From contig NZ_JAYWTM010000001.1 of assembly GCF_036016195.1 (NCBI RefSeq), positions 806,001 through 870,000 on the forward strand: DNA of 64,000 bases. The letters are read 5' to 3'. This document shows, in pieces, positions 8,220-17,244 of the stretch (position 1 is its first letter; the number at the start of each line of letters is the position of its first letter). The notes under the pieces were generated by a model that did no database searches, was not told where the DNA came from, and worked only from the letters and a program-made list of their open reading frames with translations. Position numbers and translations under genes: made by a program. This DNA is from Brenneria populi (GTDB lineage: Bacteria > Pseudomonadota > Gammaproteobacteria > Enterobacterales > Enterobacteriaceae).

Positions 8220-8992
8220 TAGGACGTCTGCTGCGCGGTGGCTTTATGTCCATCATCTACGCCTATTTATATATTCCCATCATTATTTTGATCGTGAATT
8301 CGTTCAATCAGGCGCGCTTCGGCATCAACTGGCAAGGTTTTACCCTGAACTGGTATCGGCTGTTGATGAATAACGACAGCTTGATACAGGCCGCCCGCCA
8401 TTCGCTCACCATGGCGGTCTTTTCAGCCACCTTCGCTACGCTTATCGGCTCCCTGACCGCGGTGGCGCTTTACCGCTACCGTTTTCGCGGCAAGCCCTTC
8501 GTCGGCGGCATGCTGTTTGTGGTGATGATGTCGCCGGATATCGTTATGGCCATCTCTCTGCTGGTGCTTTTCATGCTGCTGGGCGTATCGCTGGGGTTCT
8601 GGTCGCTGCTTTTCTCGCATATTACCTTCTGCCTGCCCTTTGTGGTGGTCACCGTTTATTCGCGCTTAAAAGGATTCGACGTGCGTATGCTGGAAGCCGC
8701 GCGCGATCTGGGCGCCAGCGAAGCGATTATTCTGCGGAAAATCATCCTGCCGCTGGCGATGCCGGCGGTGGCGGCCGGCTGGCTGCTGAGCTTTACTCTG
8801 TCGATGGATGACGTGGTGGTGTCCTCGTTCGTCACCGGGCCGTCGTACGAAATTTTGCCGCTGAAGATTTACTCGATGGTTAAAGTCGGCGTCTCGCCCG
8901 AAGTGAATGCGCTGGCGACCATTCTGCTGATACTTTCGCTGATTCTGGTGCTCAGCAGTCAACTTATCCTGCGCGATCGCCCGGCAAAATGA
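8216..8992 (+). CDS. potC: Spermidine/putrescine ABC transporter permease PotC
   Basis: Second permease of the polyamine importer, 258 aa. The start at 8216 (MIGRLLRGGF) matches E. coli PotC and overlaps the potB stop as ATGA; upstream in-frame codons lie within potB. The EAA loop EAARDLGASEAIILRK and the C-terminal SMDDVVVSSFVTGPS stretch are conserved. It pairs with PotB to form the channel. Confidence 0.95.
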   Translation: MIGRLLRGGFMSIIYAYLYIPIIILIVNSFNQARFGINWQGFTLNWYRLLMNNDSLIQAARHSLTMAVFSATFATLIGSLTAVALYRYRFRGKPFVGGMLFVVMMSPDIVMAISLLVLFMLLGVSLGFWSLLFSHITFCLPFVVVTVYSRLKGFDVRMLEAARDLGASEAIILRKIILPLAMPAVAAGWLLSFTLSMDDVVVSSFVTGPSYEILPLKIYSMVKVGVSPEVNALATILLILSLILVLSSQLILRDRPAK

Positions 8993-9023
8993 TATTTACC
9001 CTTTGGGAAAGGAGAGAGACAAC

Positions 9024-10067
9024 ATGAAAAAATGGTCACATCTGCTGGCGGCCTGCGCCATGGCTTTCAGCATTAACGCCGCCCACGCCGATGAGGGGAA
9101 AACGCTCTATTTCTATAACTGGACGGAGTATGTCCCCCCCGGTTTGCTCGAACAGTTCACCAAAGAGACCGGGATCAAGGTGATATATTCCACCTATGAA
9201 TCCAACGAGAGCATGTATGCCAAGCTGAAGACCTACCAGGACGGCGCCTACGATCTGGTGGTGCCGTCAACCTACTTCATCGCCAAGATGAGTAAGGAAG
9301 GCATGCTGCAGAAGATCGATACCGCTAAGCTGAGCAATTTTCATAACCTCGATCCGCACCTGCTGCATAAGTCGTTCGACCCCAACAACGACTACTCCAT
9401 CCCTTACATCTGGGGCGCGACAGCCATCGGCGTCAACCGCGATGTTATCGATCCGGCGAGCGTCACCAGTTGGGCCGATTTATGGGATAAAAAATATAAA
9501 GGCAGCCTGCTGCTGACCGACGACGCGCGCGAAGTCTTCCAGATCGCCCTGCGCAAGCTCGGTTATTCCGCCAACACCACCGATCCGCAGCAAATCGAGG
9601 CGGCCTACAAAGCGCTGCAGCAATTAATGCCCAACGTGCTGGCGTTCAATTCGGATAATCCGGGGAATCCGTTTATGGAAGGCGAGGTCAATCTGGGCAT
9701 GGTGTGGAATGGTTCAGCCTATGTGGCCCGCCAGGCCGGCACGCCGTTGGAGATAATTTGGCCGAAAGAGGGCGGGATCTTCTGGATGGATAGTCTGGCG
9801 ATTCCGGCCAACGCCAAAAACGTCGACGGCGCGCTCAAGATGATCGACTTCCTGCTGCGCCCAGAGATCGCGGCGCAGGTTGCGGAAACCATCGGCTACC
9901 CCACGCCTAACCTGGCGGCGAAGAAACTGCTGCCGCCGGAGGTTTCGGGCGACAAGACGTTATACCCGGACGATGAGGTGATTAACAAAGGGGAATGGCA
10001 AAGCGACGTCGGCGGCGCCAGCACGCTGTACGAAACCTATTTTCAGCAGTTAAAGGCCGGACGCTAA
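9024..10067 (+). CDS. potD: Spermidine/putrescine-binding periplasmic protein PotD
   Basis: Periplasmic receptor of the Pot system, 347 aa. A signal peptide (1 to about 22, ending NAAHA) precedes the mature protein, which begins DEGKTLYFYNWTEYVPPG. Ligand-pocket residues known in E. coli PotD are visible: the acidic and aromatic residues in YESNESMY, LLTDDAREVF and GIFWMDSLAIP. The start has a strong GGAGAG ribosome site. It follows potC by 31 bp and ends the operon at a hairpin. Confidence 0.96.
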   Translation: MKKWSHLLAACAMAFSINAAHADEGKTLYFYNWTEYVPPGLLEQFTKETGIKVIYSTYESNESMYAKLKTYQDGAYDLVVPSTYFIAKMSKEGMLQKIDTAKLSNFHNLDPHLLHKSFDPNNDYSIPYIWGATAIGVNRDVIDPASVTSWADLWDKKYKGSLLLTDDAREVFQIALRKLGYSANTTDPQQIEAAYKALQQLMPNVLAFNSDNPGNPFMEGEVNLGMVWNGSAYVARQAGTPLEIIWPKEGGIFWMDSLAIPANAKNVDGALKMIDFLLRPEIAAQVAETIGYPTPNLAAKKLLPPEVSGDKTLYPDDEVINKGEWQSDVGGASTLYETYFQQLKAGR

Positions 10068-10075
10068 TAACAAAT

Positions 10076-10102
10076 CGCTCGGCGGAAGCCCCCCGCCGAG
10101 CG
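10076..10102 (+). terminator. Stem-loop after potD
   Basis: A perfect 10 bp stem CGCTCGGCGG / CCGCCGAGCG lies 8 bp after the potD stop and before the convergent feoC. The T-run is weak, so it may act as a terminator or as a 3'-end stabiliser. Confidence 0.6.
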
Positions 10103-10119
10103 CGTTAACAATCGTGATG

Positions 10120-10347
10120 TTATTGCCCGGCCCATTCATAATACTGGTTCAGGCTCTTATCGCACGAACAGCAGCTTCCGCATTTGCCGCTCGTTTCCGC
10201 CTGGTGATAGCGGATCTTCCCTTTCTGAACCCAGATATCCAACATGCCTTCGATAACGCCGGGATCGCTGTGAAACGCGCTGCTGACATCCTGCAGCGAC
10301 ACTCTCTTTTTCTGGCGCACATAGTCGCGCAATTCAATTAAGGTCAT
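10120..10347 (-). CDS. feoC: Ferrous iron transport regulator FeoC
   Basis: Small cytoplasmic winged-helix protein of 75 aa. It has the FeoC hallmark Cys cluster (C56, C59, C60 and C62 in GKCGSCCSCDKS), thought to bind an Fe-S cluster, and a helix-turn-helix N-terminus (MTLIELRDYVRQKKRVSLQDV). In Enterobacterales FeoC shields FeoB from FtsH proteolysis under low oxygen. Last gene of the feo operon, 45 bp after feoB. Confidence 0.88.
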   Translation of the reverse strand: MTLIELRDYVRQKKRVSLQDVSSAFHSDPGVIEGMLDIWVQKGKIRYHQAETSGKCGSCCSCDKSLNQYYEWAGQ

Positions 10348-10392
10348 ACATCCTCCGAACAGGCGGGCTTCCCCGCCTGCGGATTTAACGAT

Positions 10393-12726
10393 TTACAGGG
10401 TTCCGTTTAGGTTGCCCAGCGTAACATGCGGTTTGGCATCGCCGTTGCGGCGCAGAAACAGTACGGTTATCAGCAACGCCGCCGCCACGCCGGCAATCGC
10501 CAGCGTTGAGTAGAGCGGATGCTGGGCGAAGCGTCCGATCTGATAAACCACCACGGCCGAACCGTAGCCCAATTCAATGGTCCAGGCCACGCAGAATAAC
10601 GTCCACGCCGTGCCTACCTCGCGCCAGATGGCCGATACCGCGGCCACGCAGGGAACATAGAGCAGCACCATCAGCAGATAGGCAAAGGCGCCCAGGCGGC
10701 CGTCGAACATCTGGCCGATCACGGTCAGCGACGAAACGGAGAACTCATTCTCCTCCGCCACCGATGCCGTATCGCTTAAATCGCCCACGTCGATGCCCAG
10801 CGGATCCAGAAACGCGTTACCCAGCTTGCTGAAGTTTTCAGGAATGGTCGCCAGCGCCTCGACGGCCGCGTCCTGCAGGCTAAAAGGCGGCTCCGCCTCT
10901 TCGGCCGCGTCATTTTGCGCATCCGCCATCGTGCCGTAGAGCGAGTCCAGCGTCCCCACCACCGCCTCTTTGGCGAAAATACCGGTGAACACGCCGACGG
11001 CCGCCGGCCAGTTCTCCGTTTTTATCCCCATCGGCGCGAAGACCGGAACAATCTTTTGCCCGATGGACGACAGGACCGATTTATCGCTATCCTGATTGCC
11101 GAACGTGCCGTCGGTGCCCATAGAGTTCAGAAAGCCCAATACCGTCACTACGATAACGATCAGCTTACCGGCGCGGAAAATAAAGTTTTTCAGCCGATCC
11201 CAAGTACGGATCAGCACGCTGCGCAGACCGGGCAAATGGTAAGGCGGAATCTCCATCACGAAGGTGGAGGCTTCGCCCTGCAGCGCAGTGTTTTTCAGCA
11301 TAAAGCCGGTGGCGACGGCGGCGATAATGCCGATCAGATAGAGACCGAACACCAGATTCTGCCCGCCGTTGGTAAACAGCGCCGTGGCAAACAGCACATA
11401 CACCGGCAGACGCGCGCCGCACGACATAAAAGGCGCCATCATCACGGTGACGATACGGTCGCTGTGCCTTTCCATGGTGCGGGTCGCCATCACCGCCGGC
11501 ACGTTGCAGCCGAAGCCGACGATAAGCGGAACGAACGCTTTGCCCGGCAGACCGATGCTGCGCATAAAACGGTCCATAACGAACGCCGCCCGCGCCATAT
11601 AGCCCGAGTCTTCCAGGTAAGAGAGGAACAGATAGAGGCAGCCGATCACCGGAATAAACGTCGATACCGTCTGAATGCCGCCGCCGATCCCGTCGGCGAG
11701 CAGCGTTTTCAGCCATTCCGGGGTGTTGACGGCGAGCAGCAGTTCGCCCAGGCCGTCGACGAAAACCGCGCCGAAGAATTTATCGAAGAAATCGATAAAG
11801 GCGCTGCCGATGTTAATAGTAAAAATAAACATCAGGTACATCACCGCCAGGAAGATCGGTATCCCCAGAAAGCGGTGCAATACGATGCGGTCGATTTTAT
11901 CCGTCAGCGTTGCCGACATCTCGCCGCGGCGGGTAATCACCGACGCCGCAATCGCCGACACAAACTGATAGCGGGCATCCGCCAGGAAAATATCCAGCTC
12001 ATCGTCATAGTGTTCGATCAGCTCGGCGACTTTGGCGTCGGCTATCGCCAGCAGTTGCCCGGGCAGGGCTCCCCGAACCGTGCTGTCGCCCTCCAGCAGC
12101 TGCAGCGCCAGCCAATAAGGATTATTGACGCCGCCGTGTGCGGAAAACTGCGCGGCAAGCTCTTTCGCCGCCTGTCGCAGCGGCTCGTCATAAGGGATCG
12201 CGACGTTAGGGGCGGCGGGATGCGACATCGCCTCCGCGCACACCTGCCGTAAATTATCGATGCCTTTTTTCCGGCTGGCGGTAATAGGGATGACCGGGCA
12301 TCCCAACTTCTGCCGCAACGCCGCGATGTCAATATCCAGCTTACGCGAGGCGGCGATATCCATCATATTGACGGCGACCACCATCGGGACATTCATATCC
12401 AATAGCTGCGCGGTTAAATAGAGATTTCGCTCCAGATTGGAGGCGTCGACAATATTCAGCACCAGATCCGCCGCGCCGGATAAAATATAATCCCTGGCGA
12501 CGCGCTCATCTTCGGAACTCTCCGACGAAGGGTTAAGTGAATAAACGCCGGGCAGGTCGACCAGCGTCGTCTGCTGGTTTTGATAACGATAGTGTCCGAC
12601 CTTTTTCTCTACCGTCACGCCCGGCCAGTTGCCTACGGTCTGCTTACCGCCGGTAAGCACGTTGAAGAGTGTTGTCTTGCCGCAGTTAGGGTTGCCGACA
12701 ACGCAAATGACGGGTTGTGCATCCAT
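10393..12726 (-). CDS. feoB: Ferrous iron permease FeoB
   Basis: Inner-membrane Fe2+ transporter of 777 aa. The N-terminal G-protein domain has G1 GNPNCGKT (11-18), G3 DLPG (57-60) and G4 NMMD (120-123), followed by the GDI helical domain. The membrane part (about 280-770) contains the two Gate motifs with conserved Cys (GFGCNVPA and MMAPFMSCGARLP). It imports Fe2+, mainly under anoxic or acidic conditions. It follows the second feoA by 27 bp. Confidence 0.96.
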   Translation of the reverse strand: MDAQPVICVVGNPNCGKTTLFNVLTGGKQTVGNWPGVTVEKKVGHYRYQNQQTTLVDLPGVYSLNPSSESSEDERVARDYILSGAADLVLNIVDASNLERNLYLTAQLLDMNVPMVVAVNMMDIAASRKLDIDIAALRQKLGCPVIPITASRKKGIDNLRQVCAEAMSHPAAPNVAIPYDEPLRQAAKELAAQFSAHGGVNNPYWLALQLLEGDSTVRGALPGQLLAIADAKVAELIEHYDDELDIFLADARYQFVSAIAASVITRRGEMSATLTDKIDRIVLHRFLGIPIFLAVMYLMFIFTINIGSAFIDFFDKFFGAVFVDGLGELLLAVNTPEWLKTLLADGIGGGIQTVSTFIPVIGCLYLFLSYLEDSGYMARAAFVMDRFMRSIGLPGKAFVPLIVGFGCNVPAVMATRTMERHSDRIVTVMMAPFMSCGARLPVYVLFATALFTNGGQNLVFGLYLIGIIAAVATGFMLKNTALQGEASTFVMEIPPYHLPGLRSVLIRTWDRLKNFIFRAGKLIVIVVTVLGFLNSMGTDGTFGNQDSDKSVLSSIGQKIVPVFAPMGIKTENWPAAVGVFTGIFAKEAVVGTLDSLYGTMADAQNDAAEEAEPPFSLQDAAVEALATIPENFSKLGNAFLDPLGIDVGDLSDTASVAEENEFSVSSLTVIGQMFDGRLGAFAYLLMVLLYVPCVAAVSAIWREVGTAWTLFCVAWTIELGYGSAVVVYQIGRFAQHPLYSTLAIAGVAAALLITVLFLRRNGDAKPHVTLGNLNGTL

Positions 12727-12753
12727 AAAATTTTCCTACCTGATTTTATTGAT

Positions 12754-12984
12754 TCAGCATTTTTCAAGAATAAGGATTTGCGCTTCGCCCTTACGAACGC
12801 TGATGGCGGCGCCGCGTAGGCGCAGCTCGATCGGATCGCCCAGGGGCGCAATGCGGGAGACGGAAAACTCCACTCCCGGCGTAACGCCTAACGCCAATAA
12901 CCGCTTACGGTAATCCGCCGAACCTTTTTGAAAGCCAATGACGCGCCATCTGCTCGCGACCGTTAATTCTTCCAAAGACATCAT
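12754..12984 (-). CDS. feoA: Ferrous iron transport protein FeoA (second copy, adjacent to feoB)
   Basis: Cytoplasmic SH3-like FeoA protein of 76 aa. The family pattern is clear: RLLALGVTPGVEFSVSRIAPLGDPIELRLRG, a long beta-barrel with the conserved G-x-x-P-G turn. FeoA acts with FeoB, probably tuning its GTPase. This copy is closest to E. coli FeoA in sequence and position. Two adjacent ATGs are possible starts; AGGTGA serves the first. Confidence 0.9.
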   Translation of the reverse strand: MMSLEELTVASRWRVIGFQKGSADYRKRLLALGVTPGVEFSVSRIAPLGDPIELRLRGAAISVRKGEAQILILEKC

Positions 12985-13023
12985 CAGTCACCTTTTACTG
13001 TTAGCATGATTGTTTTGTTGACC

Positions 13024-13263
13024 TTATCGTTGCGGGGAAACCCACACCTGTTTGCCCAAATCCCAGTTAATGGCGATGCGGCCATCGCCGGCGGCAAGCA
13101 TTAGCGGCTGATTCTCTTCTCGTTGAATAACACGTACATTACCGCCCACGCGAATACCCAGTTCGATTAAGCGCTGCCGGCTCTCTCCGTTCAGACGAAT
13201 ACGCGCGACAACCGCATTCATATTAAGAGGAATATCCAATAATGTTTGCAGGAGTAACGCCAT
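13024..13263 (-). CDS. feoA: FeoA-domain protein (first copy of the feo operon)
   Basis: A second FeoA-like SH3 protein of 79 aa heads the operon. The pattern RQRLIELGIRVGGNVRVIQREENQPLMLAAGDGRIAIN is the FeoA fold, but GG replaces the usual PG in the turn and similarity to its neighbour is low. A strong AGGAAG site precedes the ATG. E. coli feoABC has a single feoA. The gene is 39 bp upstream of the other feoA and is the first gene after the regulated promoter. Confidence 0.85.
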   Translation of the reverse strand: MALLLQTLLDIPLNMNAVVARIRLNGESRQRLIELGIRVGGNVRVIQREENQPLMLAAGDGRIAINWDLGKQVWVSPQR

Positions 13264-13284
13264 GCATAGCTTCCTTTACTTTTG

Positions 13285-13486
13285 TATACCCTTCATCTTT
13301 CAAGCTGCAGGCGCGTTGGCTTTGTTACTCGCTCCATCCAGGGAGATCGCCCCGTCGGGGCCGCCGCAGGCGGCGTTCAAATCCGCTCCCGGCAGATTTA
13401 TCATCCACCCCTGTCGCTTAATTAAGTAAGCGACAGGGATTTCACGCGGTTGCCGCCTTCCTGCAATTCGAAATTCATTGAGTATA
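13285..13486. repeat. Palindromic repeat in the feo leader
   Basis: One end reads TATACCCTTCATCTTTCAAG (13285-13304). The other, on the reverse strand, reads TATACTCAATGAATTTCGAA (13486 back). Both match the two ends of the large enterobacterial palindromic family also seen in the phoP leader. Inside is a perfect 12 bp stem CCCTGTCGCTTA / TAAGCGACAGGG (13409-13438). The element sits between the FNR/Fur promoter and the first feoA, so it is part of the feo 5' leader. Confidence 0.7.
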
Positions 13487-13557
13487 AAGTTGATATTAAT
13501 CAGTAGGTTAATAAAAAATGAACGATGAGTTATTAAAGTTTTAAAATGAACATAAGT

Positions 13558-13576
13558 AATAACTATTATCAATCAT
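13558..13576 (-). promoter_or_regulatory. Fur-like box over the feo -10
   Basis: The reverse strand reads ATGATTGATAATAGTTATT, about 12 of 19 matches to the Fur consensus GATAATGATAATCATTATC with the central GATAAT intact. It overlaps the predicted -10 TATGAT (13577-13572), the position expected for iron-dependent repression. Confidence 0.55.
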
Positions 13577-13598
13577 ATTCCTTACTCTTAGTGCGCCA

Positions 13599-13612
13599 TT
13601 GACTCACATCAA
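13599..13612. promoter_or_regulatory. FNR box upstream of feo
   Basis: TTGAC-TCAC-ATCAA matches the FNR consensus TTGAT-N4-ATCAA at 9 of 10 fixed positions. Its centre (13605.5) is 31 bp from the centre of the -10 TATGAT, which places FNR at about -41, the class II activation position. This fits anaerobic induction of ferrous iron uptake, as known for E. coli feo. Confidence 0.75.
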
Positions 13613-13890
13613 GCAAAGTGAAAATAGCGGGGAGAGAGCCGCCGAGATGCGCCCTCGCGTTCGCAGGCGGGAATCAGTCGATAACCGTTTACGGTTGAGT
13701 TTGCTGACAAACCCGTCCGTCGGAGCAAAATGCGCGGGTCGACGAATTCAGCAGGTGACGCAGGGGGAACGCATTCAGGGAGTGACGTCTGGAACGACGT
13801 CGGGACGGAAATGAAGGTGGAACGCGACGCCTCTTCCGTCATCCCCGCGCGGGCGGGGATTTCAGGGCGGCGTCGCGCTATGCGCAAAAA
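13613..13890. other. feo-prc intergenic region with repeat fragments
   Basis: There is no gene. It holds a fragment GAGTTTGCTGACAAACCC (about 13697-13714) matching the arms of the ruvA-side and ftnA-side repeats, and a hairpin ATCCCCGC-GCGG-GCGGGGAT (13841-13860) of the widespread 'GTCATTCCCGC' palindrome type that may end prc transcription. Confidence 0.5.
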
Positions 13891-15906
13891 CTATTCTTTC
13901 TCTTCCTGCGCCAAATCCTGGGCGATCTTCACCGTTTCATCCAGGTAGGGGTCGGGAGCCTGGTAATCCTTCGGCAAATCCTCCAGCGACTTCAGCGGCT
14001 TTTTCCCTTCGCGGATCAGACGATCGTTAATCCGGTTCAGACGCATCGCTTCGTCGTCATTATTCTCTTTCTCGCGCTGGGCAAGATTGAGTGAAACCGT
14101 ATTACGCTTATCTTTCATTGCGTTATAACGGGCGATATCCTCGGCGATATATTGGAACTCGGGATCCCGGGCGATACGCTGCTGATGGATCTCATTCAGC
14201 TCGCCGATGACGGGTTTCAGATCGCCGCTCTTGGCGTAGTCCGCGGCTTTGATACTATCCCACGGCAGCGCGTTATCCTCGAATTTCTCCCCGGTATCGA
14301 CGGTTTCGGTGCCGGTGGGCATCATGATATCCGGCGTCACGCCTTTCATCTGCGTGCTGCCGCCGTCAATACGGTAGAACTTCTGAATGGTGTACTGAAC
14401 CGAGCCCAGCGCCGGCCAGTCAGGGCGCAGCATCTGATCGTAAATACGGCTCAGGGAGCGATATTGCTGTACGGTGCCTTTACCGAAGGTCGGTTCGCCG
14501 ACAATCAGGGCGCGACCATAATCCTGCATCGCGGCGGCGAAGATTTCAGATGCCGAAGCGCTGAAGCGGTCCACCAGCACCACCAGCGGCCCTTTATAGT
14601 AAACCGTGCCGTCGGTATCGCTATCCTCGCGCACCTTGCCGTTGTTATCGCGGATCTGCACCACCGGCCCGCTGGGAATAAACAGACCGGACAGCCCGAC
14701 CGCTTCGGTCAGCGCCCCGCCGCCGTTGCTGCGCAGGTCGATAACGATACTGCCGACATGCTGTTTTTCCAGCTTCTGGAGCTGAACCTTGACGTCATCC
14801 GTCAGGCCCACGTAGAAGCCGGGAATATCCAGCACGCCCACTTTTTCTTTACCGACGTTCTTGACCGACATTTTAACCGCGCGGTCCTCAAGGCGGATGC
14901 GCTCGCGCGTCAACGTCACGATACGGGTTTTCGTGCCTTTGCCGGCGGGCAGAATCTCCAGCCGCACCTTGCTGCCCTTGGGACCTTTAATCAGCGCGAC
15001 CACGTCGTCAAGACGCCAGCCGATGACGTCGACTATCGGTTTATCGCCCTGACCGACGCCCACCACGCGATCGCCCACGGTGATGTTTTTACTTTTTCCC
15101 GCCGGACCGCCGGGCACCATGGAGTTGATCACGGTATAATCGTCATCCATCTGCAATACCGCGCCGATCCCTTCGAGCGACAGGCTCATTTCGGTGTTGA
15201 ACTGTTCGGTATTTCTTGGCGACAGGTAGCTGGTATGGGGATCGATCTCCCGCGCAAAGGCGTTCATGATCAGTTGGAAGACATCTTCGCTGTTGCTTTG
15301 CGCCAGGCGACGAATCGCAAACTGATAGCGCTTGGTCAACGTTTCTTTGATGTCCTTATCGTCTTTACCGGTCAGCTTCAGACTCAGCCAGTCATATTTG
15401 ACCTTCGCGTCCCATAGCCGGTTCAGCTCATCGACGTTTTGCGGCCAGGGCGCCTTGCTGCGATCGAGGTCGATAGTGTCGTTGCCGGTAAGATCCACCG
15501 GTTTTTCCAATAATGACAGCGCATACTGATAACGCTCAAAGCGCCGTTTCTGCGTCAGATTATACAGCACATAAACGACATCCAGTTTTCCGGATTTCAG
15601 CTCATCGCCCATCTGCGCTTTTTTATTGGCGAACAGGGCGATATCGGAAGCCAGCAGCACATTATGGCTGTAGTCCAACATATTGAGATAGCGAGAGAAA
15701 ATTTTCTCGGAAAAGGCGTTGTCCAGAGCGAACTGGCGATAGTGGGAGCGCAGAAAGCGCGAGGTGACCCTGTCACTGACAGTGGCGTGTTGAGACTCCG
15801 GGCGTAGCTGCGGAATTTGCTCAACGCGCGTGATATTCTCATTGGCAAAACTTGCTCCCGCCAGCAGTAGGCCTGCGATGGCGGTCATTTTAGCTAAATT
15901 GTTCAT
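13891..15906 (-). CDS. prc: Tail-specific protease Prc (Tsp)
   Basis: Periplasmic S41 protease of 671 aa (E. coli 682) that degrades proteins with non-polar C-termini and trims FtsI; it works with NlpI to control MepS. A signal peptide (ending ASFA, about residue 21), an N-terminal helical domain, a PDZ domain (about 220-320) and the catalytic Ser/Lys dyad in FSASASEIFAAA and VGEPTFGKGT (about 451 and 476) are visible. The start at 15906 (MNNLAKMTAIAG) matches the family; an upstream ATG would place 16 residues before the signal peptide. It is 19 bp downstream of proQ and likely co-transcribed. Confidence 0.95.
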   Translation of the reverse strand: MNNLAKMTAIAGLLLAGASFANENITRVEQIPQLRPESQHATVSDRVTSRFLRSHYRQFALDNAFSEKIFSRYLNMLDYSHNVLLASDIALFANKKAQMGDELKSGKLDVVYVLYNLTQKRRFERYQYALSLLEKPVDLTGNDTIDLDRSKAPWPQNVDELNRLWDAKVKYDWLSLKLTGKDDKDIKETLTKRYQFAIRRLAQSNSEDVFQLIMNAFAREIDPHTSYLSPRNTEQFNTEMSLSLEGIGAVLQMDDDYTVINSMVPGGPAGKSKNITVGDRVVGVGQGDKPIVDVIGWRLDDVVALIKGPKGSKVRLEILPAGKGTKTRIVTLTRERIRLEDRAVKMSVKNVGKEKVGVLDIPGFYVGLTDDVKVQLQKLEKQHVGSIVIDLRSNGGGALTEAVGLSGLFIPSGPVVQIRDNNGKVREDSDTDGTVYYKGPLVVLVDRFSASASEIFAAAMQDYGRALIVGEPTFGKGTVQQYRSLSRIYDQMLRPDWPALGSVQYTIQKFYRIDGGSTQMKGVTPDIMMPTGTETVDTGEKFEDNALPWDSIKAADYAKSGDLKPVIGELNEIHQQRIARDPEFQYIAEDIARYNAMKDKRNTVSLNLAQREKENNDDEAMRLNRINDRLIREGKKPLKSLEDLPKDYQAPDPYLDETVKIAQDLAQEEKE

Positions 15907-15925
15907 GCCCAGGCTGGCCTCCGTA

Positions 15926-16654
15926 TCAGAACTGCAAATGTTCTGCGCGTACAATCATAGCCAACCCTGAAGCCAACTGGACCCTGACCTCACCTTTGGC
16001 AATTTCAAGCACAGTGGCATCCATGGCGTCTTTACCGGCTCTGACTTTGATTTCCTGGCCGATTTGCAGTTTGGAAACATCCGTAACCGCGACACGCTGT
16101 TGAGACTCGCGACCGGCAGGTTTTTCCTGGCGGGGCTGAGCTTTGGCGGGTTGCTGAGAAGAGGACCGCGACTGACGGGAAGAAGGCTGGCGCGCTCTGC
16201 GCGGCGCGGCGCCGTCACGCTCGCGGCGCGGCGCGTTCTTGCCATCGGCCGGGCGGGTACGCGCCGGTTCGGCGATTTCTCCGGCTTCCCGTTTCTTCGC
16301 CTGTTGCGCCGCGCGCTGGGCCTGAACCCGCGCCTTCGCTTCTTCCAGTTGCTTACGTGCATGATCGACATGCTGCTGTTCCAGCTCGCCGCAGGGATTT
16401 CCATCCAAATCCACACGCTGGGCGCCAAGTTTCACACCGTACAGATAACGCCAGCTTGAGGTATAAAGCCTCAGAGCGGAACGCAGCTGCGTTTTACTGA
16501 TGTTATCCAACTCGGATACGCGCTCAACAAGATCTTGAAAAATACCGATCTTTAACGGGCGAGTTTCACCTTCGGTAGTGAAACAATGCGGGAAATGCTT
16601 TGCCAAAAGGGCAATAACTTCTTTGCTGCTGTTCAACTTAGGTTGATTTTCCAT
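15926..16654 (-). CDS. proQ: RNA chaperone ProQ
   Basis: FinO-domain RNA-binding protein of 242 aa that binds structured sRNAs and mRNA 3' ends. The FinO/ProQ domain (1 to about 120) includes FPHCFTTEGETRPLKIGIFQDL and SALRLYTSSWRYLYG. A basic, low-complexity linker rich in Arg, Ser and Gln (about 125-180) leads to the C-terminal Tudor-like domain (KLQIGQEIKVRAGKDAMDATVLEI). It lies upstream of prc, as in E. coli. Confidence 0.95.
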   Translation of the reverse strand: MENQPKLNSSKEVIALLAKHFPHCFTTEGETRPLKIGIFQDLVERVSELDNISKTQLRSALRLYTSSWRYLYGVKLGAQRVDLDGNPCGELEQQHVDHARKQLEEAKARVQAQRAAQQAKKREAGEIAEPARTRPADGKNAPRRERDGAAPRRARQPSSRQSRSSSQQPAKAQPRQEKPAGRESQQRVAVTDVSKLQIGQEIKVRAGKDAMDATVLEIAKGEVRVQLASGLAMIVRAEHLQF

Positions 16655-16749
16655 GAAATTTCCTGATTACAACGGGTTTGCCAACCGGCGCAGGCATGAA
16701 CAGGCGTCATTATAATGACGCCATCGGCAATTGCTACGTTATCCTTATC

Positions 16750-17244
16750 TCAACGTGAGAAATTGATAAAAGTCAGCGCATCGCTCTCTTCAAGCTGTGC
16801 GCAAAGCGTCGCCGCCACCGCCCTGAGCCCTTCTTCATCATCTGCGTCAAACCGTTGATAAACAGTGCTATCAATATCCAAAACGCCGATTAGCCGTCCG
16901 CCGACCATCAGCGGCAGTACGATTTCGGCGTTGCTCGCGGCATCGCAGGCGATATGGCCGGGAAACGCATGCACATCGCCGACGCGCTGCACCTGATTCT
17001 CGGCGACCGCCCGGCCGCATACCCCTTTTCCCACTGGAATACGCACGCACGCGACCCGTCCCTGAAACGGCCCCAGGAATAGCGCGTCTTGCTCCAGCAG
17101 ATAAAAACCAGCCCAGTTAACCCCGTCCAAACGCTCAAACAGCAATGCGCTGCTGTTTGACAAAATGGTGATGAAACGACGTTCTCCCGCAATCAGCGCT
17201 GATAAATCGCGGACCAGTTCCTGATAAAACGCTTGTTTACTCAT
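16750..17244 (-). CDS. msrC: Free methionine-(R)-sulfoxide reductase
   Basis: GAF-domain enzyme of 164 aa that reduces free Met-R-sulfoxide. The three catalytic-site cysteines are C66, C76 and C100, with the spacing (10 and 24) of E. coli C84, C94 and C118. Other family residues are GVNWAGFYLL and LIGVLDIDS. It is transcribed with proQ and prc. In E. coli the divergent neighbours would be letAB, which are absent here. Confidence 0.93.
   Translation of the reverse strand: MSKQAFYQELVRDLSALIAGERRFITILSNSSALLFERLDGVNWAGFYLLEQDALFLGPFQGRVACVRIPVGKGVCGRAVAENQVQRVGDVHAFPGHIACDAASNAEIVLPLMVGGRLIGVLDIDSTVYQRFDADDEEGLRAVAATLCAQLEESDALTFINFSR

Noticed and set aside
10915..12252. 445-codon + strand open frame
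   Set aside because: Antisense to feoB, very rich in Arg, His and Gln, with no recognisable domain.
14152..15417. 421-codon + strand open frame
   Set aside because: Antisense to prc; composition is typical of a shadow frame.
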